This document shows, in pieces, positions 39,701-52,085 of a stretch of DNA of 64,000 nt. The translations under genes were made by a program, and so were the position numbers. Position 1 is the first letter of the stretch; each line of letters begins with the position of its first letter. The notes beneath the pieces were generated by a model. That model made no database searches, had not been told where the DNA came from, and saw nothing but the letters and a program-made list of their open reading frames with translations. The stretch spans positions 41,657,490-41,721,489 of the forward strand of contig JAZBQD010000014.1 in assembly GCA_036583965.1 (NCBI GenBank), written 5' to 3'. This stretch comes from Prunella strophiata. Taxonomy: Eukaryota; Chordata; Aves; Passeriformes; Prunellidae.

Positions 39701-41993
39701 TCATTGATCATTTCTGTACTTTGTTCTTTCATGATGACTTTTCTTTACCCTTCACAAAGACCTGATACACATAATGAGATATATGTAGTGCAAAACAACT
39801 GTTGGGAATTGCTCTGGAGCAGCAAAATAGAGGCTCTAGTAAAACTTTCCTCTCTGATGGAGGGTGGTGGTACTTCATGTTACACATGGAAATGACATGG
39901 AATGGGAGACTGTCCATAATTACCATTCTACACATTGTTAATATCCCTGGCTTCCCTCAATGGCAGAGTGCCCACCCTTAGCTTGCTTAGCATTTTAGTC
40001 AGAGTGAGAATGTTCCTGAAACGTGGCACAGCTCAAATGAGTGATACAGAGGGCCAAAGCTCTTGTTTTTCCCAGTAGGCTGGTATGTAAACCTGAGGCA
40101 CCACATGGAGTTTTAAAGTATATAAGGGTCTATAAGGCAGTTGGTTTAGTGTTTAAAACCTATAGTTTAGGATAAGGGTGTTTTTGCCAGCTTTCATTTG
40201 CTATGTACTTTCCACTAGATAACTATTCATTTTTTTTTTTTTTTTGCATGTGTGTTAACAATTTGTGGTGAGAATGCCCTTCAAAACACAGCATCCCTAA
40301 CAATCCAACATACTACCTTTCACCTTGGATAAGGCTTTTATTTATTTTTAATAAATTCCACCTCATTTCTAACACATTAAACCTCATTATGGTGTAATTT
40401 CCCTTGGTATGAAAAGACCTCATTAATTGTTCCATTCAAAACCGATTATCTCTCAGGATAGATGTTATAAGGGAAGTGTAATGGATAAGGGTTTTTTCCC
40501 ACATTCTGCTTGAGCATTACTTTTTCTCGAGTGATTAGTTTTGCTGCACCTGTGTTTACTTAAGAAACTGAAGCTAAAATAATTAGTAACAGGTGGCTGA
40601 GGTCTTACTGATAATCTGCCTGCTTTTTAGATGTATGTCTATACGAAGTATTCAATTCCCACATTCCGGCTCTTTCCCACATTTAACAGGCTGTAATGAG
40701 AAGCAATCTTGTATGCTATGGTACTCAGATTTATGTGGTTCTAGGAGAACTTCTATTGTAACAGTTTTAACTGACTGTATGACACACATTTTACTCTTTA
40801 GTAATAACATACCTTCATCTCTTCCTGTTGTATAGGGGTTTTCATGGTAATTGTTTTCTGTAGCTTGTTTTTCTAAGGATATGCTTACATTCCTAGTTTA
40901 TTTGGTGTTTTCACATGTGTTCTTTCCTGATTCTGTTCTCAGGAATTTTCAGTGGACGTAGCCTCAACAGCTGTTCACAAAATTTTTCAGATCCTTTTCT
41001 GCTGACTCTGGAAATATTTAGGAGACAGGTGTTAAGCTTTTAATATTGCTGCTTTTGGGAGGTCTTGAGAATTATGACTGAGATCCTTTAAAGTTATGTA
41101 CAAAAGATGTTTACCTAAAATGTGGCAGTCTGCCCATCTGAGCTTCTTAGCTATCCAGCTATGAATGCAGTGAGAACAAGAAGTCATTCAGCTGTGCAGG
41201 ATGGGCTGGATATGGTTTATTGACATTTATGACTGCAGGTAGGAGATTGCTACAGCTATTTGAACACTCAGGCAGGGTGGTCCTGTATCAAGAGCAGGAT
41301 GGAAAGCCAAGATTATGAAACCATCCATGCAGCTACTCCACAGCCAAGTGGTTTTGACATGTGCTGAGGATATACACAGCTATAATTCAAGAGCCCCACT
41401 GTGCCCATGATCATTCCAGCAGCTTGAGGTGTAGCTTTCCACATTCTCAGATATAAAGAGAGGGGGTTTGTATCTTTTATTGGACCAATTTCATTTTCTG
41501 TAAATACACACTTACTAAGCTACAGTGAAGATGACATTGCATTTTAATGATTGACTTATTCTCCTGAGATGTTTGAGGACACTGATTTGGGTACACTGAC
41601 ACTGAATCAGATGGTGTTTGGAATTAATTTTTTCTGAACAAAAGGTAAACTTCCTTAAAAAAATGGTTTAGAATCTTTAAAAACATCTCAGAGATTTGGT
41701 GGTGGATTTTTAGAATGTGAAAAGAAAATGAGAAGTCCTTGCTGCTGCTTATGCAGAGCACAGGATAGTTCACACTTTGCTAAGACAGCCTTACACTGGG
41801 ATCAGTCAGAAGGACCTGTGCTAAACAACACACATGGTTTTACCATTCATTTAGTGTTGACTGCACCCATCCTGATATAAAATCCAAGTGTTAGCTAAGA
41901 AGTCTTCTCAAAAAATCTCATTTTAAAGGATTGTGATCAATCAATACCACAAAACCAATAACCAATAATCTCTTATCTTGCAATACTAGGAAA
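30739..41993. other. Long unannotated AT-rich stretch
   Basis: About 11 kb without a recognisable gene or dispersed repeat. Minor items are a 14-bp TA run at 31117-31130, a GC-rich 10-bp inverted repeat at 38945-38982 (listed separately), and T-runs near 40230-40245. The longest frames (32889-33254, 121 codons; 33172-33513, 113 codons) overlap and lack domain features. The segment at 36800-37080 looks non-repetitive, but its conservation cannot be judged here. Confidence 0.55.
38945..38982. repeat. GC-rich inverted repeat (10-bp arms, 18-nt loop)
   Basis: GCCCCAGCAC (38945-38954) pairs perfectly with GTGCTGGGGC (38973-38982). The stem is stable but too short for a typical microRNA precursor, and pairing does not clearly extend beyond it. 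Confidence 0.8.
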
Positions 41994-42070
41994 TAGTTTA
42001 ATATTAATATAACAATATTATATTAATAACATTATAATAATATATAATAAGTATTATTTATAATAAGTAT
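41994..42070. repeat. AT-only low-complexity patch
   Basis: Mostly ATAAT/ATTAT permutations with almost no G or C, including repeated 'ataataagta' phrases. Confidence 0.8.
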
Positions 42071-42829
42071 GATTTGCTGTCCTTATTCAGGTTTCCATTA
42101 AGTTTAACATTATTTTCCAACTACGTGTTTTGAGCACAGAATTCAAGATTTTTGCTCTACACCATAGAGGAAATACAAACCACATATAGAAACTACATAC
42201 TTCTGCTCTCCCCTCAGTACCCAAATCCTGTGTAAAAAATAAAACCTGTAGAGAGATGTGTATCTTGGGACTTGCTTTATGTCCTAATTCCCACATTTTC
42301 CTAATAGATTTTTATTCTTAAACAACCATCATTTTTAGCAATGATCAACTTTAAAAATAAATTAATGTGAAATTTCAACAGAACAGCTCGGTGTGGAGAA
42401 GTTAGCAGGGGCATGCAAATAACATTTCTAGTTATAGGGTGAGATAAAGTGGTCTGAAGAAGCTATGCAGGAAAATTGCATCAAGTAAAATGGAACTGAT
42501 CTAGTAGAGAGATAATAATGCCATACTTCTATTCCTTGATGTAAAATATTATTAGGAAAGATTATGGTGAATTGTCTTTCACAGTTCAGAGAAAATATAC
42601 TTAGATGCCTATTTAAATTAAGAATCAAATTATCATTCTGCAGTTCATTGTGAAGTAGTCAAAATATTAGTAGATCACCCATTTAATCTGAATGATTCAG
42701 AATAGGAAGAAAAAAACACTACAGAGGAATATTAAAATAGTTATTATTTAAATTTTTTTAATGGAAACACAGAAACAAAGATCTTCAGGAGCAGAACCTG
42801 TCAGACATTGTCATGCCTGATCAGGAATA
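42071..42829. other. Unannotated non-coding sequence
   Basis: AT-rich and domainless; nothing recognised. Confidence 0.58.
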
Positions 42830-43160
42830 TGAGTAGGGGAGGCAACAATACAGGATCTGATAGACCCTGCTCTACTGAGGGGTCCTCCATGGGCTGCAGT
42901 GTAGTTATTTTGTCCATTGTGGTCCTCCAAGGGCTGCAGGGGAACAGCTCTCTCACAGCTGCCATGCAGAGTTTTTACCCTTTCCTAAATGTGCTGTCCC
43001 AGATACAGCAGCAGCACTGCTGATGAGCTCAGCTTCCAGCAGCAGCACTTCAGCTGAGCTGGTTCTGTCCCACATGGACAGCCCCTGCTCTCTACTCACA
43101 GACACCTCCTGTGCAGCCCCTCTGCTGCTGCCTGCACATGGACATGGACACTGCACAAGC
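42830..43160 (-). mobile_element. Decayed fragment of ERVL-like LTR, 5' portion
   Basis: Read on the minus strand, this has the same layout as the start of the LTR at 13646-14714. It has a 'gagctcatcagcag' block, then 'atctgggacagcacatttag' leading to 'gaaagggtaaaaac' (the TATA-like region). Next come 'cccctgcagcccttggagga' and 'ctgcagcccatggaggaccc'. The matching phrases in the larger LTR are 'cccctgcagcctgtg' near 13979 and 'gaagcccatggaggtgcatg' near 14031. The copy is shorter and diverged, lacks the LTR 3' half, and lies in opposite orientation. The assignment comes from pattern comparison, not computed alignment. Confidence 0.6.
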
Positions 43161-43828
43161 TAACAGGAGGACCTGAGATTGCCATAACAAATAACACTGC
43201 TAAAGAATCAAGAAGCCCTTTTTCTCAGGAATAGTGACAGTTCTCTATTTTCTCTACAGGTTGAAACATAGCACTGCATCTGTTGATCTCTCATATTTAA
43301 AGACAGCTGTTTTCATTAGTGATGCTGAGATATCTGCTACCTCTCTATGGTTCCCAGGTCAGGTTACAAACTTTTCAGATGCAGTGGTCCAGATCCTCTT
43401 TTACTCAAATTAATTTATTCCCAAACAATCCAAATACAGAATAGAGATCCCATGCTCTGATCCGAAGCTATACTTCTCTCTTACTTATGTTTTCTGTTCC
43501 AATGGAGGGAAAAAATTATTCTTTTTTTCTTTAACTCATTTCTTTCAGTCTGAAAATTAATAACTGAAACGTGGAATTATGTGTGGGTAGTTATGTGTTG
43601 TCTGAATGCTCATAAACTGAAGTAGTTTTTCTAAAAGTTCTTGATTTCAGAATTGTGACCATTTGTATAATTTAGTGATTCTATCAGAAATTTTGCTATA
43701 TAACAATCCATGTGCCTCTTTCTGGGGCTGCTACTGAAATGTGGTTTTAAGAGCATATACATAGAGGTTTTCCTAAGTTATTTTGGTGCTATTAATGTTA
43801 TTTCCTGCATTAATCTGCTTTTTTCACC
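43161..43828. other. Unannotated non-coding sequence
   Basis: AT-rich spacer between the LTR fragment and the local duplication; no gene recognised. Confidence 0.58.
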
Positions 43829-43845
43829 ATTATTATTATTATTAT
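43829..43845. repeat. ATT trinucleotide run at the left edge of the duplication
   Basis: About five ATT units immediately precede copy 1 of the direct repeat. A similar 'attattata' follows copy 1 at 44182-44190. Confidence 0.85.
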
Positions 43846-44183
43846 ACTGAAATTACTACAGAAATTTCCTAAATTTAGTTGGGAAACTAAAGTCGTCCTC
43901 TTGATAAACAGTTTGTAGAAGACTGTCAGAAGCTTGCAAAGAGAGGTTCCCTCCACAACAAGGTTCATGCATCTTTTTCCTCCTCTGGAAATTCCCCACT
44001 AGCTGACTAGAGGTGGTGCAATAAACAGAAATTGGTTTAATGGGCTTTGGAAAACACAACTTTAAAAGAAGATATTGGTCTGTATAGATTTTTAGCATTT
44101 TAATAATAAGCATGTGAGACCAAAAACATTAAATTAAACATGCAAAAGTAATCCTGAGAGGATGAACAAGAGATGAGCTCCAT
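43846..44183. repeat. Local direct duplication, copy 1 (338 bp)
   Basis: It starts 'actgaaattactacagaaat' and ends 'gagatgagctccat'. Long blocks are identical to copy 2 at 44354-44662, including 'gttgggaaactaaagtcgtc' and 'aatcctgagaggatgaacaa'. This copy has about 30 bp (roughly 43962-43992, with 'ttttcctcctctgg') that copy 2 lacks. The 85-codon minus-strand frame across it is not recognisable as a protein. The unit resembles no transposon family I know. Confidence 0.95.
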
Positions 44184-44193
44184 TATTATATAG

Positions 44194-44223
44194 CATCATC
44201 ATCATCATCATCATCATCATCAT
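44194..44223. repeat. CAT microsatellite
   Basis: Ten CAT units lie between the two copies of the duplication, followed by imperfect ATT/GTT triplets and a T13 run (44266-44278). Confidence 0.93.
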
Positions 44224-44353
44224 TATCACTATTATCATTATTGTGGTTGCTGTTATTGTTGTTACTTTTTTTTTTTTTCTTTGCCAGATACTAACAGAAT
44301 TATACTACTAAGCATTAAACCTAGTAAGTCAAGAATTTGCTCCTAATCAGAAA

Positions 44354-44662
44354 ACTGAAATTACTACAGAAATTTCCTAAATTTAGTTGGGAAACTAAAG
44401 TCGTCCTCTTGATAAACAGTTTGTAGAAGACAGTCAGAAGCTTGCAAAGAGAGGTTCCCACCACAATGGAATTCCCATAGACTAGAGGTGGTTAAACAGC
44501 AATAAACAAAATTGTTTAATGGGCTTTGGAAAACACAACTTTAAAAGAAGATATTGCTCTGTATAGATTTTTAGCATTTTAATAATAAGCATGTGAGACC
44601 AAAAACATTAAATTAAACATGCAAAAGTAATCCTGAGAGGATGAACAAGAGATGAGCTCCAT
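44354..44662. repeat. Local direct duplication, copy 2 (309 bp)
   Basis: Direct repeat of 43846-44183, offset by 508 bp at the left edge. Differences visible by eye are few single-base changes (for example gaagacTgtc against gaagacAgtc, attgGtctg against attgCtctg), a deletion of about 30 bp, and a small insertion near 44490-44500. Confidence 0.95.
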
Positions 44663-47600
44663 GCCTTCCAACAGTGGAAGCTGTTCTTCTCTCAGCTGGA
44701 GAAGTTAGGATATAACCTGTTGCCCCTTTTTCTGTTTACTTATTTATTCTACTCCAGAATTTTTATTTCCTTGTTTGTGAGGAGGCACAGCTCTTTCTGG
44801 CAGTGGGGAGCATGTTGCCCTCCTCAGACAGGGTTGCAATAATGCAGCAGATACAGGTTGGACTGCCACAGAACACCGAAGGCTTCCACTTTCTGAATAA
44901 ACCTCTAACCATTCTTAATGACAACAGTTCTTTTACTGCCTAATTGTAGCTCCAGAAGTTATTTTAAAAAGAAAACCACTGCAGACAATATCCTTTGTGT
45001 TGAGCTTGCTCTGCAAGCCCTGTCAGATCAGACTCCTCTCCAATGGTTTTGGGCTCACAATGACACTCAAGGACGAGCTGCCCCCCTTGCTGCACAGGCC
45101 AAGTGGATTTGGCTCAGAAACAGAGCTGCAGGTGCCTAGAGAAAGGGCTGTATGAACTTTCCTTTGAGGTGGCATTGTGCTGGGGATATTTTGAATGTGA
45201 GTTTTAATTTTGAACCCTAACTCCACTTATGTCTGTTTCTAAGGTTCTCTGTCATTTACAGGGATTAGCCCTTAGGCAGATCTGAAAATCCCAGCTGCTG
45301 TGCTGAACCCCTTCTTTTTTGCTTACAATATAATATTCTCTTGGAATGGCAGTTCATTTTCCAGTATAATATTTTTATATTAACTACCAGGAGAAAATAA
45401 AATGGGAATTATCCAGAAAAAAAAAAACCACATGTATGACAGAGCTGGGAAAAAAAAAAAACCCTCTGAGGATCTATTTCAAGCTTTTGCTGTAATCTGA
45501 AAGGGTATAAGATGCAATTAGCTATTACAGAGAGAATGTTGATGTGGTTTCTACCAGAGATACTTGCTTTAGGTTTGCAAGCACATTCAGAGAACAGCCT
45601 TGAGAATCCCCTGGCTCACCTTCATCATTTTACTCACAGAGCCTGTGGCTGCAATTACATCTGAGCAATGTGTTACACTGTGAGGAGAGAGAGGGCACAA
45701 GCAGCAGGTGACAAAAGCAAGCATAAATGAATCTAGATATTTTCATTGCATTTTGGTTGTAAGCTGAGAAAAAAGAGGAGGAAAAAATTATGTCTTGTAA
45801 GACACATAAGCATAGCGTTCAGTGCCTAGCAAGGCAGAGAAAAAAATGTTATGAGATTTGCTGAGTGCAAGGCAACTCAAGGTAAGGCAAATGAAGAAAC
45901 TGTGAGGAAGCCTTTTGGAACACTGCTAAATGTCATGGGCAAGAGACAGACATTTTATTTCCATAGTGCCTCCCAATGAGCTGGCTGCTTTGTCCCAGGC
46001 TATCTTCATGATGTTGTTTGTGCTGGGACAAGGAATGGAATTTAGTCATGTTAGAAAGCAGTGTACTTTTAATTACATACCAAATTAAAGAAGTTGTTTT
46101 CTTTTATTCCAGCAAAATCAGAGCTTAAGGTTAAAACAAATCCATCAGCTTTATTTTTTTCTCCTCTTCTTTCTCCAGCTTGCCTGCTGGGATACTCTGA
46201 TCCTTCACTGAAGTAAATGTGTGACTTTTTCTTGCATTTCACAATATTGCCACTTACATGAAGTTATACATTCTGTCCAAGCTGTGCTCAAGATAACCAT
46301 TCCACAAATGAGTTCACTTTCATTAACATTATCTATAGCATTCACCCACGATGATGAGCTGCAAAAATAAGTCAGAGTGGCAGACACCTCCTACAGACTC
46401 CAATGGCTTTTCCCATGAGGTCCCTTGTATCCTGCTGACGTCTCAATCTGTTTCTCCCCAAGGGTCATGAAATCAATTTGTTGCCAGGAACCTTGTCAGC
46501 CTCATTCTACTGCTTGACTTTCAAATTTACTGTGACAACTTTTTTAGATGAGATGGCATGACCATAACTGCTTCTGATTCTGGGATCTGGTCAAGCACAA
46601 ACAGATGATGCTTTGAAGAGCAAAATACCTCTACTTGATTAGTGAGCCTTTGTGTGCAGAATCAATTGACACAGAGCAGCTGAGTGAAGACCCTCATACC
46701 AAGACAAAGGGGTGAAATCTCTCCCTTTTTGCTTGGAACATCTGCAGAAATCCTGACAGCATGGTTTATTATGCAAGGAAACAAATCGAGCTCCCTTTGC
46801 CACAGAAAACTGTGTGGCTTGATGATGCCTCTGGGATCAGATTGTTAAGGATATGCAGAACTGCAACAGATCTTGCAGCCCATGGGAGACAAAAAGTGCA
46901 ATTTCTCCAAGAGGCAACTGAGGGACAAATTTCCAAGCAGAAATTTTTTTCATGGGTTTGGCCACTCAGGAACTAAAAAGAGTATCAAATGTTGTTCCAG
47001 TCCAAAAACTGTTCTGGTTGTTTCTTACAGATAGACAGCGAGTACCATTCAGTCCACTAAACCTATGTCACCTCTAAGTGCTCATTACATACTTTTTATA
47101 CACTGAACTTCTGAATTTTCTTTCCACCTTTTCAGTACTTATCTCCTAGTAAGAAAAAAATATGTAACTCAGAAGCCTATTCAAGGATTGTGTGCTGTCC
47201 AAAAGCTGTCTGGAACTTTCAGAAACTCTTTCAGAAAGGCTTTCAACATGCTGTGATGCATCTGCCCTCTGGGGCCGTAAGTTAAAACTGGGATACTTAA
47301 CATATTGAGAAAGCATAGATATCCAGTAACATTAAATGTGAGAAGTTTATTCTTACATCCAATGCTGTATTTTCAGATTGTTAATTTTTCAGTTTTTATA
47401 AAAGAAAAAAAAAAAAAGTGTATCTCATGCAGGTTGGTTTCAGAAGAGAAAAAGCTTTTTGTTTTCTGATGTGTTCCATAAACAAAGAAAATACTGTTAT
47501 ATACATCTGTATATGTGTATGTACATGTGCAAATATATATTTGTGTTTATATATATGTATGCTCTGGGTTTTTTACTTTCTTGATCTCATAAGTTTAAAC

Positions 47601-50575
47601 TAAAAAAAATCAAAGAGGGCAGAAACAGAAAAATATAATTATAAAGACATTATATGGTTAGAAAAGTCTATTAAAAAAAACCAAAGAAAAAAGAAAAAAA
47701 AAAATTGGTTTTTGGTTGCAACACCAAAAAAATCCCATAGAAAATATACACCCATTGTGATAAGACCTGTCATGGCCTCTAGGTTTACTTTGCATCTTCC
47801 TACATTCTAATGTGAACTTTTGTTTTGAAGGGAGCAAATTAAAATATCTTAAAAAGTGTTCATATAACAGCTTGTAATTTATGCAGGTATTGACTAAGAA
47901 CACCTTTTAAGCAACAGAAATAAAGTTTTTGGTTTTTTGTTTTTTGATTTTTTTTGTGAAACTCTATTTTTTTAATTCAAACACAGAGAGAATTCAAACA
48001 CAGAGACAACACTCAGTTCACTCTCAGCCTCACCTAATTGGAAGTCTATTCTTTCAATTATTCAGTAGCCCTGAACTCTCAAACTGTAGGGAGGTGAGAG
48101 TAGGTCAGAAATGGAAGATAAGGAAGAAGTTACAGATGAGTGTTAGTACAATGTGAAATATGAATGTTACTTACTTTGGGATTGGCTGACTGATTTGCTG
48201 CCTTAACTATATGCTTTTGCTAGCTTAAGAAAACATTTTCTCACCATAACCAGATCTTCTGTGACAAAGGCCCTTTTTTTTTCTTTTATCAACTCACACA
48301 GAAATGTACTTCTTGGCATTCTCTTGTGCCCCAGTGCCCCAGACCCTGCTCTGTGCACACCCAAAGCTGTGTGAACTTCAGCCTCAGCAAGCTGGAGAAG
48401 AAGGAATGTCACCTCTCAGAATCTGCAGACCTAGCTCATAGGACATCTTGATTTAGACAAAGATGCCACTGAGATCAGGAATATGTCTAGGCATGAGTGG
48501 ATGAGGACTTACATGCAGAAAAAGTCCCCACTGGGATTTCAGCATGTCTAGGGGTATTTATTTTTGTGGCACCAAAGAATAGGAAAATTTGTTATTAGAA
48601 TAATTTTGTATGTGTCACATGTTTAGCACTAGCTGGTCTGGGTGGATATCCAACACTGGAGAGAAGACTTTATATCATTTTCCCATGTCTTTATATCTCA
48701 ATTCTTTATTCTTCATAAGGGAGACATGACACCTGCTTTATATTACTTCTTGTCAGCTGGTAGGACAAGAATACATTTTTTAAAGTTTATTTGCATTCTT
48801 TAGTCTGATGTGATCCCAAACAAGGATTCAAGAAAGTGTTCTACATGCATAAATACCAAAAAAAAAAAAAAAAAATGTGGCTAATAGCATCACAAAACAG
48901 AAATTGTTGAGTGACCACTTGCTATGACAATCTTGTTTTAAGCTGGATTTTTAACATAAAAGAAATGCTAATCACACAAGTTTTTGGAACAGACTAAGCT
49001 TACCTTGGAGTGAGACTGCCAAAAGGGAAGTGATGGCAACACAAACTGATGAGAGGGTATTTCCAGTCTCTTTTGATTGTGCTGTCCTGGTCTCCTACAC
49101 ACGTGGGCTGCCAAAGGAACAGTCTTGTTACACGTGAGCATTGTCCAGACACCAGGACATGAGTGGGAGGAGAGAAAGCTGTGCATTACTTCAGGGTATA
49201 AAGCTATTTAGGTACTGAACTAATCTATAGGATAGCACTTGTGATTTGAGACAGAAAAAAAATGTGAAACCTTGTCTGATGAACAGCAACATCAAAAAGT
49301 GGGGGGAGAGCTCATGTCCTGCTAGATTTATGTACAGGACTCCCACGGATGGGAATGGCAGTCTGAGAACAGAATAAAATGCCTGGGGAAAAAAAGAATC
49401 AGTAAGAGATAATTGTTTAGCAAATACCTATAAAATTAATTTAAATGCATGTCCTACTTATGATTAACCTAAGGCTTGATTTAAAGTTTACTGATGTCTC
49501 TTTTAAAGTTCACTGGGAGTCTCTTTACTGACTTTTGTGGACTTTCAAATCAGGTACTAGAGAGGCTGCTCATTTCTTCTGAAAAAGCAACATTTTATTG
49601 TGAGTCAAAAAATTATGTTTTCCTGTAATTTTCTTGAATTGTAAAATCAGAATGAAAAACTTTGACAAGACATTTATAAGCCCATCATTTAATCTGTGAT
49701 GCACAGTGTTTATGTCTATGGTGGAAAATGACAGTAAGAGAGCAATCTAGAATGTTAGTGTAAAAGCATGATCTTTCATAGATTAATTTGTACAGTGGTG
49801 CCACTAAACTTTGCCACATGAACATCTCATATTGTATATACTGACTTTAATCCATTTTCAGAAACACTGAAATGTCTTAAAGAAGTTGCTTTTTAATTCT
49901 CTCTGGGCTGTCTCAAGACTAAAATTAATAATTTTAAATTGTGTAATATTTTGACTATGGATTTATAATTTTACTTCCTTCCTCCCTTTGTTTAGAAATT
50001 AGGTTGAAATAATGTTATTTTTGTAGTTAAAGGTAATGCGTCAGTTTCTCATCGAGTGATGCCTTCTTAAAAAAGCATCTGACTCGGTATTTCTTACTGC
50101 ATATTTTTATTGTGATTTTTTTTTATTGAGAGATGTGTGGGTGAGTTGCATTCCTTTATTCTCAGTTGCACTTTTGTAGTAAAATTCTTCTGACTTCCTT
50201 ATACAATTAAGTAGCCCCAGTGGGACTTCCTCTTACAGGTTAACAGCAGGTTTTTTTGTGTGAATGTTCAGCTTCACTGTTTGACAGTGACTTCAAAAAG
50301 TCTCTTTAGAGTATCTCTTTCTTCCTCCTGTTACAAGGAAATGCTTCATTCTGTACATTAACAAGATGTGCTAGAGCAGATGACATGAAAGAAGCTTTTT
50401 AAACTGAGAAATATACTGCTGTTTTCTCTCTTATACTTGACAAGATATTGAATATATCTGTGAAGTTGAGATTTCCATCAGCACTTGAGGATAGTATGAA
50501 AATGATCTCTCATTATTATTCTATGAATGGACATTTGCATCACTTAAAGCAAATAATGAAAAGCCCATTCATACA
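44663..50575. other. Unannotated AT-rich stretch with small repeats
   Basis: No gene was recognised. It contains A-runs near 45417-45427 and 45452-45462, an A18 run at 48858-48875, alternating T/A/G-rich sequence at 47499-47560, and a 17-bp tandem pair at 47974-48007. Frames are under 82 codons. Confidence 0.56.
47974..48007. repeat. Tandem 17-bp pair
   Basis: AATTCAAACACAGAGAG is followed directly by a second copy differing only at the last base (G to C). Confidence 0.9.
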
Positions 50576-50646
50576 CATCCCTCTGTGTCAAAAGCAGCGT
50601 GGCCAGCAAGTCAGGGAAGGAGATTCTGACCCCCTACTCTGCCCCA
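50576..50646 (+). repeat. Small CR1 LINE scrap
   Basis: About 70 bp contain 'gtcaaaagcagcgtggccag' followed by 'gaaggagattctgacccc', the sense strand of a CR1 ORF2 segment. The frame here gives KQRGQQVREGDSDPLLCP. The same off-frame phrase appears in the CR1 copies at 4073-4525 (KQCGQQGKGGDSVPLLHP) and 12129-12326 (KQRGQQGQGGDSAPLLCS). Confidence 0.75.
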
Positions 50647-51870
50647 GAAATTAATTGTGCTAGAATTACCTTCTAATATTTTTATATAGATTGAGACAGA
50701 CTCTTTCACAGCTAGGATATCACATAAACCAACAGAAAATTATCACCTACATAGCTATATACAGTACCCATACAGTAGTATGCTCAAGTTTGAGTACATT
50801 TTTATTTTATTTTATTTTTACTGAATCATGGTGTCACATTTAGCTGAAAGATGCTGTTCTTCAAATATGCTTGAAAAAGAGAAACAAGACAAAAGCTACT
50901 TTGATTTCCAAATAATTGACATTCATCTATATTTTGTCTGATCAGCATTTCCTCTGAGTTTTTTAGGCAATGTGTTTTACTACCTAGTAGCCCTGATATG
51001 AGGCTCAACCACTCTGCCTTGAGTGAAGAGTCCCATTGGAGTAGTCCAAGGAACTTTTCTTCTCAGGAAAAATGGAGGATGTTCTAATAAATGGTCCACT
51101 TCTTTCAATTAAATGAAGAAATTGCCAAACAGATAGAACTGCTGGAGTGAAAAATGTGCAGAGTCCTCTTACTGCCTTGTCCTGATTTCCTGGCCCATCA
51201 GAGTAAGAGAGTGGTGAAGTGTGAGTACATGGTGGCCTCTGTATTCTGCTGCACCGAGCACTTCGTCTCAGGCCACAGGGAAATGACAGTGGCTCCTTGC
51301 ACCTTTTGTTGGCTGACTATACAGAAAGGATAGACAGATGGTGGTCTGGAGCTTTCCCAGGCCATACTGTTATAGGAAGGGTGAAAGACAGTATGAGCAA
51401 AACAATAATGATGTAACTAACCCATGGCACTTTCCTTAGGTTTGAAGAATGGGACAATTTCAATTTCTGATATAGACATAAACTCAAGAATTGGAAACAA
51501 CAGTCAGATACACAATAATTAGCTTGCCATAGTTACTATTATTCAGAGAGTATTAAATAAATCTTTGAAGCTAGAACAACAAAGAAATTGAGATTCTTAA
51601 CTAAGAATCAATCTGTCACTTCAGAGATAATAAACAGCAGGACATTTCTATTTTAAGATTTACAACTTTATATTCTAGAAATAACACAGCAGCTTAGATT
51701 TCTCACCCTGTGGCAGACAGCCTTGAGTTGTACTACTTATGTCTTTACCACTTGTTGAGAGCACCTCATATTTTTGTTTTAGGGCTGCTGTCACAGAGAT
51801 GCAGCATCGGCCAAATGTTCAGGTGTTCTTTGTCCAACATTTGTCCACTGTAAGAGGAACTTTAAGTGTT
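50647..51870. other. Unannotated non-coding sequence
   Basis: No gene was recognised. A slightly less AT-rich block lies at 51170-51370 without a recognisable family. Confidence 0.57.
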
Positions 51871-52085
51871 TCAGAATCAGAGGGTGGCTGAGGCTGGCAG
51901 ACATTCTGGAGATGTTCAGACCTTCTGACCCTTCTGCTCAGAGATGGATCAGCTGAAGCAGGCTGCCCAAGACTGTTTGGCCTTCAAACATTTCCACATC
52001 TGGAGGTGCCAGAACTTCTCTGGGCTGCCTGCTACAGTGAGCAACCAACCTCACAGTAAAAGTGATGCCTTGCAGAATGTCTGCA
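51871..52085 (-). repeat. CR1 LINE 3'-end fragment, a different and older-looking type
   Basis: On the plus strand: 'tcagaatcagagggtggctg', then 'attctggagatgttcagacc', 'gctgcccaagactgtttggc', 'ggaggtgccagaacttctct' followed by 'gggctgcctg', and 'cctcacagtaaaagtgatg'. This follows the order of CR1 types whose 3' end reads '...ggttgaggctggaagggacc...ctctggagat...' in reverse complement, rather than the type seen at 3750. It is about 215 bp, decayed, and truncated near 52085. Confidence 0.7.

Noticed and set aside
41440..41500. Phrase 'gtatcttttattggaccaat' resembling an ancient amniote dispersed repeat, beside a TATA-like 'gatataaagag'
   Set aside because: Only about 35 bp looks familiar and the expected continuation is absent, so it is too weak to annotate.
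44918..45139. 73-codon plus-strand frame with ordinary-looking composition
   Set aside because: No domain, no splice-site context of note, and a similar-sized frame on the opposite strand.
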